Assembly (NCBI RefSeq): GCF_000024185.1
Contig: NC_013790.1
Coordinates: forward strand, 248,001-312,000
Source: Methanobrevibacter ruminantium M1
GTDB taxonomy: Archaea; Methanobacteriota; Methanobacteria; Methanobacteriales; Methanobacteriaceae
DNA: 64,000 nt
Direction: 5' to 3'
Shown here: positions 9,045-17,961 of the stretch, piece by piece
Layout of the letters: every line of letters starts with the position of its first letter
Position numbering within the stretch: the first letter of the stretch is position 1
Made by a program: the position numbers and the translations under genes
The notes under the pieces: model-generated
What the model saw: the letters and a program-made list of their open reading frames with translations, nothing else
The model's database searches: none
What the model was told of the DNA's origin: nothing

Positions 9045-9878
9045 ATGCTTACAAAAAGAATTATTCCTTGCTTGGATTGTGACCTGCAAGTGCCTGAAGG
9101 CCGTGTGGTAAAGGGAGTTGAATTTAAACAGATCAGATATGCTGGAAACCCAGTTGAGCTTGCTACCAAATATTACGAAGATGGAGCAGATGAGATAGTC
9201 ATCCTAGACATTACAGCTTCCCACGAACGTAGAGGAACCATGGTGGATGTTATAGAAAGGCTTACTGAAAACGTTTTCATCCCAATATGTGTAGGTGGAG
9301 GAATAAGAAAGGTAGAAGATTATACCAGAATGCTAAAGGCAGGTGCAGACAAATGCTCCACAAATACTGCTGCAATCCATAACCCACAGCTTCTAACAGA
9401 CGCTTCTAAAGTGGTTGGATCCCAAGCTGTTGTAATCGGAATAGATGCAAAGAGAAGATATGTGGAAGAGGACCCAGAGCAAGCTAAAGGAAAAACCATA
9501 GTGGACACAGACGATGGAGAGGTATGGTTTGACTGCAGCATCTACGGAGGAAGAGAGTTCACTGGCATGGACGCCATTGCTTGGGCTCAGGAATGTCAGG
9601 ACAGAGGAGCAGGAGAAGTCCTTTTAACCTCTATGGATGGAGATGGAACAAAGGACGGCTATGACCTTATTCTAACAAAGGCAATAAATGACAATGTGGA
9701 CATTCCAGTAATAGCCTCTGGAGGAGTTGGAAACCCACACCACATACTCGAGGCATTTGAGATAGCAGATGCAAGTGCGGCCCTTGCTGCAAGCATATTC
9801 CACTTTGATGAGTATCCGGTTCCTGTGGTTAAAAAATACCTGAAGGAAAATGGTGTTCCAATTAGGGAGACTTTTTAA
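9045..9878 (+). CDS. hisF: Imidazole glycerol phosphate synthase cyclase subunit HisF
   Basis: A 277-residue (beta/alpha)8-barrel enzyme. With HisH it converts PRFAR and ammonia to imidazole glycerol phosphate and AICAR in histidine synthesis. The N-terminus [13 protein letters not shown] carries the first catalytic Asp, and [15 protein letters not shown] the second. Phosphate-binding segments CVGGGIRK and IASGGVG are present. An upstream in-frame GTG (9036) would add three residues; ATG 9045, nine bases behind a GTGAT ribosome-site, matches the family. The HisH partner lies far away at 58461 on the same strand, so the pair is not an operon here. Confidence 0.97.
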   Translation: MLTKRIIPCLDCDLQVPEGRVVKGVEFKQIRYAGNPVELATKYYEDGADEIVILDITASHERRGTMVDVIERLTENVFIPICVGGGIRKVEDYTRMLKAGADKCSTNTAAIHNPQLLTDASKVVGSQAVVIGIDAKRRYVEEDPEQAKGKTIVDTDDGEVWFDCSIYGGREFTGMDAIAWAQECQDRGAGEVLLTSMDGDGTKDGYDLILTKAINDNVDIPVIASGGVGNPHHILEAFEIADASAALAASIFHFDEYPVPVVKKYLKENGVPIRETF

Positions 9879-9978
9879 AATGCTAAAAGCTCTTAACTTT
9901 TTTTTATATAAGTTATGATATTTTTTTATAAAAACTCTGATACTTTTTTATTTTTTCTAATTCAGATTCGTGATAAAA

Positions 9979-11055
9979 ATGTCTAGTCAAAAAATCAATT
10001 CCTTAATCGATCTTAATCTTACCCAATATTCAGGCCAAACTTCACAGTCTCCATGGAGACATAATTCTATGGAAAATATTGATAAGTTTGATGAGCTAAT
10101 TTACTTAAAAGTTCCTTCAATTATTGATGGACTTGATGATAAAACTATCAATTTAAATGGACTTCCAGTTCTTTTAAACCTATCACAAGATAAAGATAAT
10201 ATAAATGGTTTTGAATATACATATAGTTTACCTCAAAAAGTAGAAAAACAAGCATTTTCTATAGGGCAAGACAATCTTTCAAAGAAGGAACTTCAATCCA
10301 TTGAAAGAGAAATAGACTCAAATCTAAATAACATCTATGACTTGGAATTTGACCTTGAAAAGTTCTATGAGTTTCTTTTAGAGGATGAGAAGCTGGCTCC
10401 TTCAGTTGATTTTTGTAAGGGATTGAGACTATTTATTGCAAAGGATCCTTTTGAATGCATAATATCCTCAATTTGTTCAGCTAACAATTCAATTGCTCGT
10501 TGGACTGCTTCAATAGATAAGATAAAGTTAAACTGGGGAGAAAAGGTGGAATTTGATGAAGGTATGTTTTATGGTTTTCCATCTCCTAAAGACTTTTTAG
10601 ACTTTTATGAAACTCCTATTGAACAGTCAGAGGCTGATGGACGTAGGTATGAGGTGGATTGCTACACAAAAAATCTTAAATCATGTGGAGTTGGATATAG
10701 GGCTCCATATATGAAAAAGGCAAGTCAGATGCTTATTGATGAGATAGATATGAATGATGTTTCAAAAATGGCTTATGATGAGGCATTTGATCTTATTTTA
10801 AGATTGCCGGGAGTTGGTCCTAAGGTGGCTGATTGCATATTGCTGTATGGATTTGGATTCCAGGAGGCTTTCCCATCTGATGTCTGGATAAAGAGGATAG
10901 TTTCTCATCTTTACTTTGATGGGGAAGATATCTCTGCAGATAAGACTAGGGAGTTTGGAATAGAGCGCTTTGGTGATTATGCAGGATATGCACAGCTTTA
11001 TCTATTCCATTATGCACGTAAATCTGGTTTAATGGATGAGATTAAGAATAAATAG
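9979..11055 (+). CDS. ogg: 8-oxoguanine DNA glycosylase/lyase, OGG1-type
   Basis: A 358-residue helix-hairpin-helix GPD-superfamily glycosylase. The HhH motif is LRLPGVGPKVADC with catalytic Lys282, and the catalytic Asp301 is in FPSDVWIKR; the 19-residue Lys-Asp spacing equals that of human OGG1. The N-terminal part (about residues 1-130) holds the beta-rich OGG_N-like fold. Role: excision of oxidised guanine from DNA and strand cleavage. An in-frame GTG at 9970 is an alternative start. It is flanked by hisF and the convergent dtd gene, with no evident operon. Being near fprA and msvR it adds to a small set of oxidative-damage genes in this region, though no shared control is visible. Confidence 0.88.
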   Translation: MSSQKINSLIDLNLTQYSGQTSQSPWRHNSMENIDKFDELIYLKVPSIIDGLDDKTINLNGLPVLLNLSQDKDNINGFEYTYSLPQKVEKQAFSIGQDNLSKKELQSIEREIDSNLNNIYDLEFDLEKFYEFLLEDEKLAPSVDFCKGLRLFIAKDPFECIISSICSANNSIARWTASIDKIKLNWGEKVEFDEGMFYGFPSPKDFLDFYETPIEQSEADGRRYEVDCYTKNLKSCGVGYRAPYMKKASQMLIDEIDMNDVSKMAYDEAFDLILRLPGVGPKVADCILLYGFGFQEAFPSDVWIKRIVSHLYFDGEDISADKTREFGIERFGDYAGYAQLYLFHYARKSGLMDEIKNK

Positions 11056-11134
11056 TCCTTATTATTTATTTTTTTCTTATCTTTTTTTAATCTCTTTTTT
11101 TTAAATCTCTTTTTTGCAATACTTCTTTATTTTT

Positions 11135-11578
11135 TTAGTCTTCAAACTCTTTTTCAAGCAGTATAGTTACAGGACCATTGTTTAACAAGCTCACTTTCAT
11201 GAATGCACCAAATACTCCTGTTTCACAGGGAACCTCTTCGCTGCACTTTTCTACAAAGTAGTCAAAGAGTTTGGTAGCCTCATTTGGGGCTAAGGCCTTA
11301 TGGAAGGAAGGTCTGTTCTTTTTGGTTCTGCCGTATAAGGTAAACTGGGGAACAAGCAAGAGTTTTCCTCCTATATCTTTTACTGAACGGTTCATTCTGC
11401 CCTCTTCATCTGGGAATATTCTAAGTTTTGTAAGCTTTCTAGCTAGGTAATCAACTTCTTTTTCTGTATCTGTCTGGCCAAAACCTACTAAAACCATTAA
11501 TCCTTCTTCTATTTGGCCTGTAATTTCTCCTTCAACTTCTACGCTGGCGTTTGTAACTCTTTGAATGACTAATTTCAT
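11135..11578 (-). CDS. dtd: D-aminoacyl-tRNA deacylase, bacterial/eukaryal DTD1 type
   Basis: A 147-residue protein co-linear with DTD1, which hydrolyses D-amino acids from mischarged tRNA. Family blocks: MKLVIQRVTNASVEV, GLMVLVGFGQTDTEKEVDYL, LRIFPDEEGRMNRSV, LVPQFTLYGRTKKNRPSF and the C-terminal NNGPVTILLE (cross-subunit Gly-cisPro motif). Two oddities: most archaea use the unrelated DTD2, and the first motif is PQFTL instead of the usual SQFTL. It is convergent with the glycosylase gene. Full-length and apparently intact. Confidence 0.9.
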   Translation of the reverse strand: MKLVIQRVTNASVEVEGEITGQIEEGLMVLVGFGQTDTEKEVDYLARKLTKLRIFPDEEGRMNRSVKDIGGKLLLVPQFTLYGRTKKNRPSFHKALAPNEATKLFDYFVEKCSEEVPCETGVFGAFMKVSLLNNGPVTILLEKEFED

Positions 11579-11689
11579 ATTTTTGCCTTTTATTTTTTTA
11601 ATCTTATATTATATTTATTTTTAGTTCTTAAAATATCTTTTTGGACTTTTTTAATCATAATTTTTTTAGATAATAGTTTCATTTTTAAC

Positions 11690-11705
11690 TGTTTCAAATG
11701 AAACA
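11690..11705 (+). promoter_or_regulatory. Palindromic operator overlapping the marR promoter
   Basis: TGTTTCA-AA-TGAAACA is a perfect palindrome with 7-bp arms, directly abutting the TATA-like TTTATATCAT. A further half-site (GTTTCA) lies 15 bp upstream at 11676. The placement over the TATA/BRE region is what an autorepressor such as MarR would need. Not tested; the regulator downstream is the obvious candidate. Confidence 0.6.
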
Positions 11706-11768
11706 TTTATATCATATGAATGCCAATATAATTTTGAAGAATACTTTTTTAATTTTAGGGGTGCATTT

Positions 11769-12218
11769 ATGAATGGTGAAAGCTTCCAGGGAATATGGGA
11801 TAATTCTCCCTTAATTGCATGGATTCATAATCTCTCTAAGAATCATTTCAAGTACCTAAAGGCAAAAATCAACGAGTTTGATTTAGGCCATGAGATAAGG
11901 TATATCATGATGATTTACGACAATCCAAATATTTCTCAAGATGATTTGGTGATAATGTCTGGTCAAAGCAAGGGAAACATTGCCAAGTCATTGAAGAAAC
12001 TGGAGGATGATGGATACATTAAAAGAGAGGTAAATCCGGAGAATAGGAGAAAGTACATGTTAAGAACCACTTCCAAAGGTGATGAGTTGGTTCCTAAGGT
12101 TAGGCAGATTTCTAAGGATTGGGAAAAGGAAGTTGGAATAACCGAAGATGATAAGGAAGTTATTGAAAGAATAAAAGAGATAGCTATTAATGGAATGAAA
12201 TTAACGGAGGATTTATGA
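11769..12218 (+). CDS. MarR-family transcriptional regulator
   Basis: A 149-residue winged-helix protein. The HTH is NISQDDLVIMSGQSKGNIAKSLKKL (about residues 55-80) followed by the wing EDDGYIKREVNPENRRKYML, the standard MarR layout with flanking dimerisation helices. It precedes two tandem MFS exporters in the same direction, so it likely represses itself and perhaps the exporters in response to a small molecule. A 14-3 bp RBS (AGGGGTGCATTT) precedes the ATG. A 16-bp palindrome covers its own promoter. Confidence 0.9.
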   Translation: MNGESFQGIWDNSPLIAWIHNLSKNHFKYLKAKINEFDLGHEIRYIMMIYDNPNISQDDLVIMSGQSKGNIAKSLKKLEDDGYIKREVNPENRRKYMLRTTSKGDELVPKVRQISKDWEKEVGITEDDKEVIERIKEIAINGMKLTEDL

Positions 12219-12335
12219 TTTTAGTTCCTTAGAATTATTAGATTTGATTTTTCTATTGACAGTTTAAGTCATGAATGGCTATTTCGGAGATTTTATTTTT
12301 ATGGGTTATTTTTATATATTGTCAAGAGTGATAAA

Positions 12336-13727
12336 ATGAAATTCGATTCAGAGACATCTGTATTGCTTGTATCATTCCTTACAGCATTCTTTGCAGTGTT
12401 TTTAGCTGCAGGTATAGTCATAGGAGTTCCAGCAATTGCAAATGAGTTTGGAATGAACAATGTAGTTCAAAATTGGATTATTACAATCGCATTGCTTGTT
12501 GTAGCTATGTTTACGCTTCCTGCTGGACAGTTGTCCGGTAAGTTCGGTGTCAAAAGGTCTTTGCTTGTTGGAGTATTAATCTTTATCGTCGGTTCAATAG
12601 GAGCATGCCTTGCTTTTTCTGCCGAATCATTCCTCTTCTTTAGGGTGATTCAAGGAATCGGAGGGGCATTTTCAAATGTGGCTTCTATGGCTATGGTCGT
12701 TCAGGCAATCAAGCCACAAAGCAGAGGAAAGGCCCTTGGGCTTACTGTAACTGGGGTTTACCTTGCAGGATCCCTTTCTCCTGTAATATGCGGATTCCTT
12801 GTTTATAACTTTGGATGGAGATCCATGTTTTACTTTACAATTCCATTCTTCCTTATTTGTATTGCGCTAATGCTTTGGAAGATTCCAGGGGATTGGAAAA
12901 CCTATGAAAATGATAAGATTGACTCTATAGGATACATGATTTATGCAGTGGGAATATTGCTCTTCATCTATGGATTTACAAACTTGATAAACGCTTGGGG
13001 TTTGATTTGTGTTGTTGTAGGCTTTATATTGCTTCTTGCCTTTGCATATTATGAAACAAGAGTGGACACTCCTGCATTTAACATGAGATTGTTTAAGAAT
13101 ACTAAGTTTGCATCCTCCAATGTTGCGGCATTATGCAGCTATCTTGCAGTTGCAGCACTCACTACCATATTGAATTATCATTTCCAGTATGTAAGGGGAT
13201 GGAACGCTCAAATGTCTGGGCTTATATTGATTGTTACCCCTATAATCATGGCATTTATGGCTCCAAACTCCGGTAAATTGTCTGATAGGATACATCCTCA
13301 AAAATTGGCAGCTATTGGAATGACCATTGCAACTGCAGCCCTAGTGATTTTGATATTCTTAGATGCAAACACTCCAATTTGGCTGATTATTGTTGCTATG
13401 GTACTTCAGGGGGTTGGTATGGGACTATTTACAACTCCAAATACAAATGCGATCATGAGCTCTGTTCCTCCTAAGGAGACTCCTAATGCTTCAGCAGCAC
13501 AGTCTGCAATGAGAACAATCGGTCAGACAATGAGTTTAGGGCTTCTTACCCTTGTATTTGCTTGGATTATGGGCAGTCTTAAGCTATCTTCACAGTATGC
13601 AGGAATGGTTGTTCAAGCATCTCAGATAGTTTGTATTATCTGTACAATAATTTGTGTAGTGGCTATATTTGCTTCATTGGTTGGTATAAAGTCTAAGGAT
13701 GAGTTTAATATTGAAAAGCCAAGTTAA
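12336..13727 (+). CDS. MFS multidrug exporter, DHA2-like (copy 1)
   Basis: A 463-residue membrane protein with about 14 hydrophobic segments. Seen: the MFS loop GQLSGKFGVKRSLLVGVLIF (residues about 65-84), LFFRVIQGIGGA (motif B-like with the conserved Arg), and the proton-antiport motif C-like stretch LGLTVTGVYLAGSLSPVICG. This points to drug/proton antiport of the 14-TM EmrB/QacA group. It lies 117 bp downstream of marR with its own TATA-like element (TTTTATATATT, 12305) and an RBS GAGTGATAAA. The next gene is a close paralogue of the same length. Confidence 0.9.
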   Translation: MKFDSETSVLLVSFLTAFFAVFLAAGIVIGVPAIANEFGMNNVVQNWIITIALLVVAMFTLPAGQLSGKFGVKRSLLVGVLIFIVGSIGACLAFSAESFLFFRVIQGIGGAFSNVASMAMVVQAIKPQSRGKALGLTVTGVYLAGSLSPVICGFLVYNFGWRSMFYFTIPFFLICIALMLWKIPGDWKTYENDKIDSIGYMIYAVGILLFIYGFTNLINAWGLICVVVGFILLLAFAYYETRVDTPAFNMRLFKNTKFASSNVAALCSYLAVAALTTILNYHFQYVRGWNAQMSGLILIVTPIIMAFMAPNSGKLSDRIHPQKLAAIGMTIATAALVILIFLDANTPIWLIIVAMVLQGVGMGLFTTPNTNAIMSSVPPKETPNASAAQSAMRTIGQTMSLGLLTLVFAWIMGSLKLSSQYAGMVVQASQIVCIICTIICVVAIFASLVGIKSKDEFNIEKPS

Positions 13728-13804
13728 TTTATTTATTGCTTGAAAAAAATTATTTATGGGTTTTAAATAGGGGGAATTAAGTTTTCATTATTTTAATTTT
13801 ATGA

Positions 13805-13871
13805 TTTTGTGTATTGATTAAAAACTAATTATAATTATTTTAATTGTCGTTTTGTGTATTGATTAAAAAAC
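13805..13871. repeat. Direct repeat between the two MFS genes
   Basis: TTTTGTGTATTGATTAAAAA occurs at 13805 and again at 13850, 45 bp apart, just upstream of the second exporter's ATG. It could be a pair of binding sites or another short intergenic duplication. Confidence 0.7.
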
Positions 13872-13889
13872 AAATATAAGAGGGATTTT

Positions 13890-15281
13890 ATGAAATTAGA
13901 TTTAGAAACAGTTGTAGTGGCGGTATCGTTTATTACTTCATTTTTTGCAGTATTTTTATCAAATGGAATTGTCATAGGGGTTCCAGCTATTGCACAAGAG
14001 TTTGCAATGAATAATGTTATTCAAAACTGGGTTCCTACAATATTCTTCCTTGTGGTAGCTATATTTACAGTTCCTGCAGGGCAGATATCAGGTAAGTTTG
14101 GTGTTAAGAAGTCTTTGCTTGGAGGAGTGCTTGTCTACCTCTTTGCTTCAATAGGGGCTGTGCTTTCATTCTCTACTGAGTCATTCCTCCTTTTCCGTAT
14201 CCTTCAGGGTGCAGGGGTTGCATTCTTGAATGTGTCTGCTATGGCTATGGTTGTACATGCAGTTAAGCCTCAAAATAGGGGAAAGGCACTTGGATTTACA
14301 GTGACTGGGGTTTATTTGGCTACATCATTGTCTCCTGTAATTTGCGGATTCCTTGTTCATAATCTCGGCTGGAGATCAATGTTCTACTTTGTAATTCCTT
14401 TCCTTGTTATTTGCGTTCTTCTTATGGCATTTAAAATACCTGGAGAATGGAAGACATATGAAAAGGACAAGATCGATATGATCGGATCCATTCTATATGG
14501 AATCGGAATATTGGCATTCATCTATGGATTTACAACCTTAACAACAAGCACAGGTCTTATCCTAACCATTGCAGGACTTGCCATGCTTGTTGTATTTGGA
14601 GCTTATGAGCTAAGACAGAAGTCTCCTGTATTCAATATGAACCTATTTAAAAATAAGAAGTTCACATCTTCAAATATAGCAGCATTGTGCAGCTATATTG
14701 CCGTTATGGTGGTTACAACAATCTTGAATTATCATTTCCAGTATGTAAGGGGATGGAATGCTCAGACTGCAGGTATGATATTGATTATCACTCCAATTAT
14801 CATGGCAATAATGGCTCCAAACTCTGGAAAGCTTTCAGATAAGATACATCCTCAGAAACTGGCTGCAATAGGCATGTCAATTGCTACTGTGGCTCTTCTT
14901 ATTCTCACATTCCTGGATGGAAACACTCCTATTTACTTTGTAATACTTGCTATGATCTTACAAGGTATTGGAATGGGACTATTCTCCTCTCCAAATATGA
15001 ATGCGATAATGAGTTCTGTTCCTCCAAAGGATGCTCCTACAGCATCAGCTTCACAGGCAACCATGAGAACAATAGGCCAGACTATGAGTCTTGGGCTTTT
15101 AACCCTTGTATTTGCATGGGTGATGGGCAGCTTGCCTCTTGCAACTAAATATGCAGGAATGGTGGTTCAAGCATCTCAAATAATCTGTGGAATCTGTACA
15201 GTGGCTTGTATCCTTGCAATATTCGCTTCATTGGTAGGTGTAAAGTCCAAGGATAAGTTTAATACAGATAGGCCAACATAG
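13890..15281 (+). CDS. MFS multidrug exporter, DHA2-like (copy 2)
   Basis: A 463-residue protein, same length as the upstream exporter and clearly homologous along the whole length (for example ILNYHFQYVRGWNAQ and GKLSDKIHPQKLAAIGM-type blocks, and both end in SLVGxKSKDxFN). This is a tandem gene duplication that has since diverged, especially in membrane helices facing the presumed substrate path. The RBS is AGAGGG. It probably exports a different set of compounds from copy 1; substrates are unknown. Confidence 0.9.
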   Translation: MKLDLETVVVAVSFITSFFAVFLSNGIVIGVPAIAQEFAMNNVIQNWVPTIFFLVVAIFTVPAGQISGKFGVKKSLLGGVLVYLFASIGAVLSFSTESFLLFRILQGAGVAFLNVSAMAMVVHAVKPQNRGKALGFTVTGVYLATSLSPVICGFLVHNLGWRSMFYFVIPFLVICVLLMAFKIPGEWKTYEKDKIDMIGSILYGIGILAFIYGFTTLTTSTGLILTIAGLAMLVVFGAYELRQKSPVFNMNLFKNKKFTSSNIAALCSYIAVMVVTTILNYHFQYVRGWNAQTAGMILIITPIIMAIMAPNSGKLSDKIHPQKLAAIGMSIATVALLILTFLDGNTPIYFVILAMILQGIGMGLFSSPNMNAIMSSVPPKDAPTASASQATMRTIGQTMSLGLLTLVFAWVMGSLPLATKYAGMVVQASQIICGICTVACILAIFASLVGVKSKDKFNTDRPT

Positions 15282-15404
15282 ATTGGAGGAAATGATTATT
15301 AATCATTTCTTTTTCTTTTTTTTAAACCAATTTTCTTCTTTTTTTATTTTTTTATTTTTTTCTATTTTTAAAACTTTATTAAATATAGTTTCTAAAATAA
15401 TATT

Positions 15405-16421
15405 ATGAATGACTTGACAGACAGACTTTTTCACTTTTTTAAGGAAGAAATAATATTCTCTATTTCTCTGATTTTAGCTATTATTTCTTGTTTTTTTGTT
15501 CCTCCCAGTGTAGATTATTTAAATTATATCAATTGGGAAACAATTATTCTTCTTTTTATAATTATGCTCTTTGTAGAGATTTTAAAGAATCTGTCTGTTT
15601 TTGAAATATTGGTTCGTAAGCTATTGAAAAAAGTAAAAAATACCAGAGGACTGGTTCTATTTTTAGTCTTCACCTGCTTTTTTAGCTCCATATTCATTAC
15701 AAATGATGTTTCATTGATTATATTTGTACCATTTACAATATTGGCCTTAAGAAAGGTTGATAGACTTGATTTGATAATATTTGCAGTGTCTATGGAGACA
15801 ATTGCAGCTAATGTTGGCTGTATGGTTCTTCCTATTGGGGCTCCACATAATATTGTAATGTATATGGTTTCTCATATTCCATTCCAGTCATTTTTCTTGA
15901 TTCTTTTGCCTTATATCGTTGTATCTGCAGTGTTTTTGATTATTCTATCCTTCTTTGTTCCAAGCGATGCAGTAAACTTGCCTAAATTTGGCAAAGTTGA
16001 GATTAATAAGGAAGGCTTCTTTAAAAGAGTCTTATTTGGTGTTGATTATTTCCTTCTTTTGACTTTCATAGCACTATTTGTATTGATAGGAAACTTGGAA
16101 AACATTACATTCTTTAATCTGTTGTTTAAAAAGTGGATAATAGGCAATGAGGTTATTTGGGGCGTAGTGGCATCTCAGTTTATTTCAAATGTTCCTGCTG
16201 CAATCTTGCTCAGTGGATTCAGCACTAATTATGAGGCGATAATTGTTGGAATCAATATTGGAGGGCTTGGAACTCTTATTGCGTCTATGGCAAATCTTAT
16301 TTCATATAAGATTCTTGTGAGGGAGCATGGGGAGTTTAAAATCAGATATTTGATTATATTTACATTTTTAAATGTGGTTCTGCTCTTTATCCTATTGGGA
16401 GTTTATGTTTTTATTCATTAA
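15405..16421 (+). CDS. Anion permease, SLC13/ArsB-like (ion transporter superfamily)
   Basis: A 338-residue membrane protein with about 9-10 hydrophobic segments. The two pseudo-symmetric signatures of the ion-transporter superfamily are present: FITNDVSLIIFVPFTI near residue 105 and QFISNVPAAILLSGF near residue 265. The GAPHNIVMY segment is also typical. Such proteins carry arsenite, dicarboxylates, sulfate or Na+/H+. At 338 residues it is shorter than the usual 400-450, perhaps lacking peripheral helices but keeping both core repeats. There is almost no leader before the ATG and no clear RBS. Substrate cannot be told from the sequence. Confidence 0.8.
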   Translation: MNDLTDRLFHFFKEEIIFSISLILAIISCFFVPPSVDYLNYINWETIILLFIIMLFVEILKNLSVFEILVRKLLKKVKNTRGLVLFLVFTCFFSSIFITNDVSLIIFVPFTILALRKVDRLDLIIFAVSMETIAANVGCMVLPIGAPHNIVMYMVSHIPFQSFFLILLPYIVVSAVFLIILSFFVPSDAVNLPKFGKVEINKEGFFKRVLFGVDYFLLLTFIALFVLIGNLENITFFNLLFKKWIIGNEVIWGVVASQFISNVPAAILLSGFSTNYEAIIVGINIGGLGTLIASMANLISYKILVREHGEFKIRYLIIFTFLNVVLLFILLGVYVFIH

Positions 16422-16948
16422 GTTCATTCATAGAAACGAGTAAGAATAATTCTTTATAAAAATAGATTTTTGCTTTAAAAATAGTTTTAAGTTTAATCTA
16501 AACCTTATTTAATAAAAAATAGAATTTAATCCATTTATATCTTGTGCGCTAATGTATCCACATCAAAGATGCAGAAACACTAGTTGCAACAAAGATATAA
16601 AAATTAAAACTAGAATTGTTTTAATATTTATCTTAAAATTTTTTAGGTATAATTACGAGGTTTAGTTTTTGTGAGTTTCTTCCACACTATAATATATAAA
16701 TACCTTATTATATAAAGTTTTTCGAATGCAAGTGTTTACTTACATATTTATTTGGGAGAAACAAAAAGAATATTTATTATTTTTAAAAAAGAAAAATAAT
16801 TAAAGATTATTTTTAATTTTAAATAGATTTTAGACTAATTTTTATTAGGGAAATTGAATAAAATAATTAGGATTATTGTCTTTATTTCCTTAAAATAGGT
16901 TTTAAAGAATCTATTCAAGGTTTATTCTCTTAAATAGTTTTAAAGAAC
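16422..16948. other. 527-bp gap between convergent genes
   Basis: No convincing gene. Near 16687-16697 there is a promoter-like ATAATATATAAATACC, unexpected between two converging genes. After it come GTTTTTCGAATGCAAGTG and a 24-codon open frame (ATG 16726) without an RBS. A patch at 16545-16600 is less AT-rich than its surroundings and could be a decayed gene or a small RNA. I cannot assign it. Confidence 0.4.
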
Positions 16949-17539
16949 CTATTGAACCTTAATTCCATTAAAAATTATATCTAAAAATTCATCTGCATAA
17001 TAGTCTGCAGCTAAATCTCCATCATTATATATCTGCCATAAGATAAGAGACTGGAATATTATGCTAAAGCACATTAGGGATACTGCTTTGGAATTAAGAT
17101 CCTTAATTGTTCCCTTTTCCAATTGCAATTTAAAGAACTCATCCAATTTGTTTATTATTGTGTCTGTAATTGTAGTGATAAGGAGCTTTTTGTCATCATC
17201 ATTCTTAACTTCCTGCATTGCAACTCTGATTATGTTGAAATCCTCTTCTGAAAATTCTAAAATCTTATTGAAGCTTCTTTTAAGATATTCTTCAATGCTG
17301 TCGGTTTCGTTAAATTCAAAGCTTTCCTCTAGTTTGGCGATGAGCTGATTGGTATAATATTCTTTAGTCTTTTTTATGAGGTTCTTTTTGTTTTCAAACT
17401 TTCTAAAAATAGTTACTTCATTTACACCTGCTTCAGCAGCTATCTTTTTAGTTGTTGCCTTTTGTAATCCTTCCCTTTGAACAATATCGAATGTGGCTCT
17501 TATAATCTTTTCCTCGGTATTTTCCTTTTCGAATAACAT
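16949..17539 (-). CDS. TetR-family transcriptional regulator
   Basis: A 196-residue regulator. The N-terminal HTH is typical: ATFDIVQREGLQKATTKKIA followed by AEAGVNEVTIFRKFENKKNL (residues about 14-52). The rest is an all-helical ligand-binding domain with no recognisable specificity. No target gene is divergently transcribed close by: the gene on its upstream side is the adhesin, more than 400 bp away and on the same strand. The promoter lies in the tandem-repeat region at 17540-17960. Confidence 0.9.
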   Translation of the reverse strand: MLFEKENTEEKIIRATFDIVQREGLQKATTKKIAAEAGVNEVTIFRKFENKKNLIKKTKEYYTNQLIAKLEESFEFNETDSIEEYLKRSFNKILEFSEEDFNIIRVAMQEVKNDDDKKLLITTITDTIINKLDEFFKLQLEKGTIKDLNSKAVSLMCFSIIFQSLILWQIYNDGDLAADYYADEFLDIIFNGIKVQ

Positions 17540-17710
17540 AATATTTGCTATATTCTTATTATTATATAATTTTTTTTAAATAATTCTTTGAATTTGCCAG
17601 TTTTTTAATCTAAAATTGGTGTTTTCTTGATAAAATAATATGAATTATGAAAAAAGAGTAATGAATATTTAAATTTTTTTAAGAATAAATAGTAGTTCTA
17701 GTTAAAAAAA

Positions 17711-17899
17711 GATATTGGTAGTATTTTTTATTTAAAAAAAGATAATTGGGTGTAGTTTCTATTTAGAAAAAGATATTTGGCAGTATTTTTTATTTAAAAA
17801 AAGATAATTGGGTGTAGTTTCTATTTAGAAAAAGATATTTGGCAGTATTTTTTATTTAAAAAAAAGATAATTGAGATTATTTTTTATTTAAAAAAATAA
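17711..17899. repeat. Three-copy tandem repeat, 61-62-bp period
   Basis: Copies start at 17711, 17772 and 17834; each contains GATATTTGGCAGTATTTTTT, a TTTAAAAAAAGATAATTGGG segment and GTGTAGTTTCTATTTAGAAA. The third is truncated and diverged. The block lies between the tetR start and the end of the papain-type adhesin, so it may affect ending of the adhesin transcript or the tetR promoter. The stretch 17540-17710 beside it holds only AT-rich sequence. Confidence 0.85.
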
Positions 17900-17961
17900 A
17901 AGTAAAGACTAAATTATCAAAAATAATTTAGCCTTTTTTTAACTTAAAAGGTTTATTGAAT

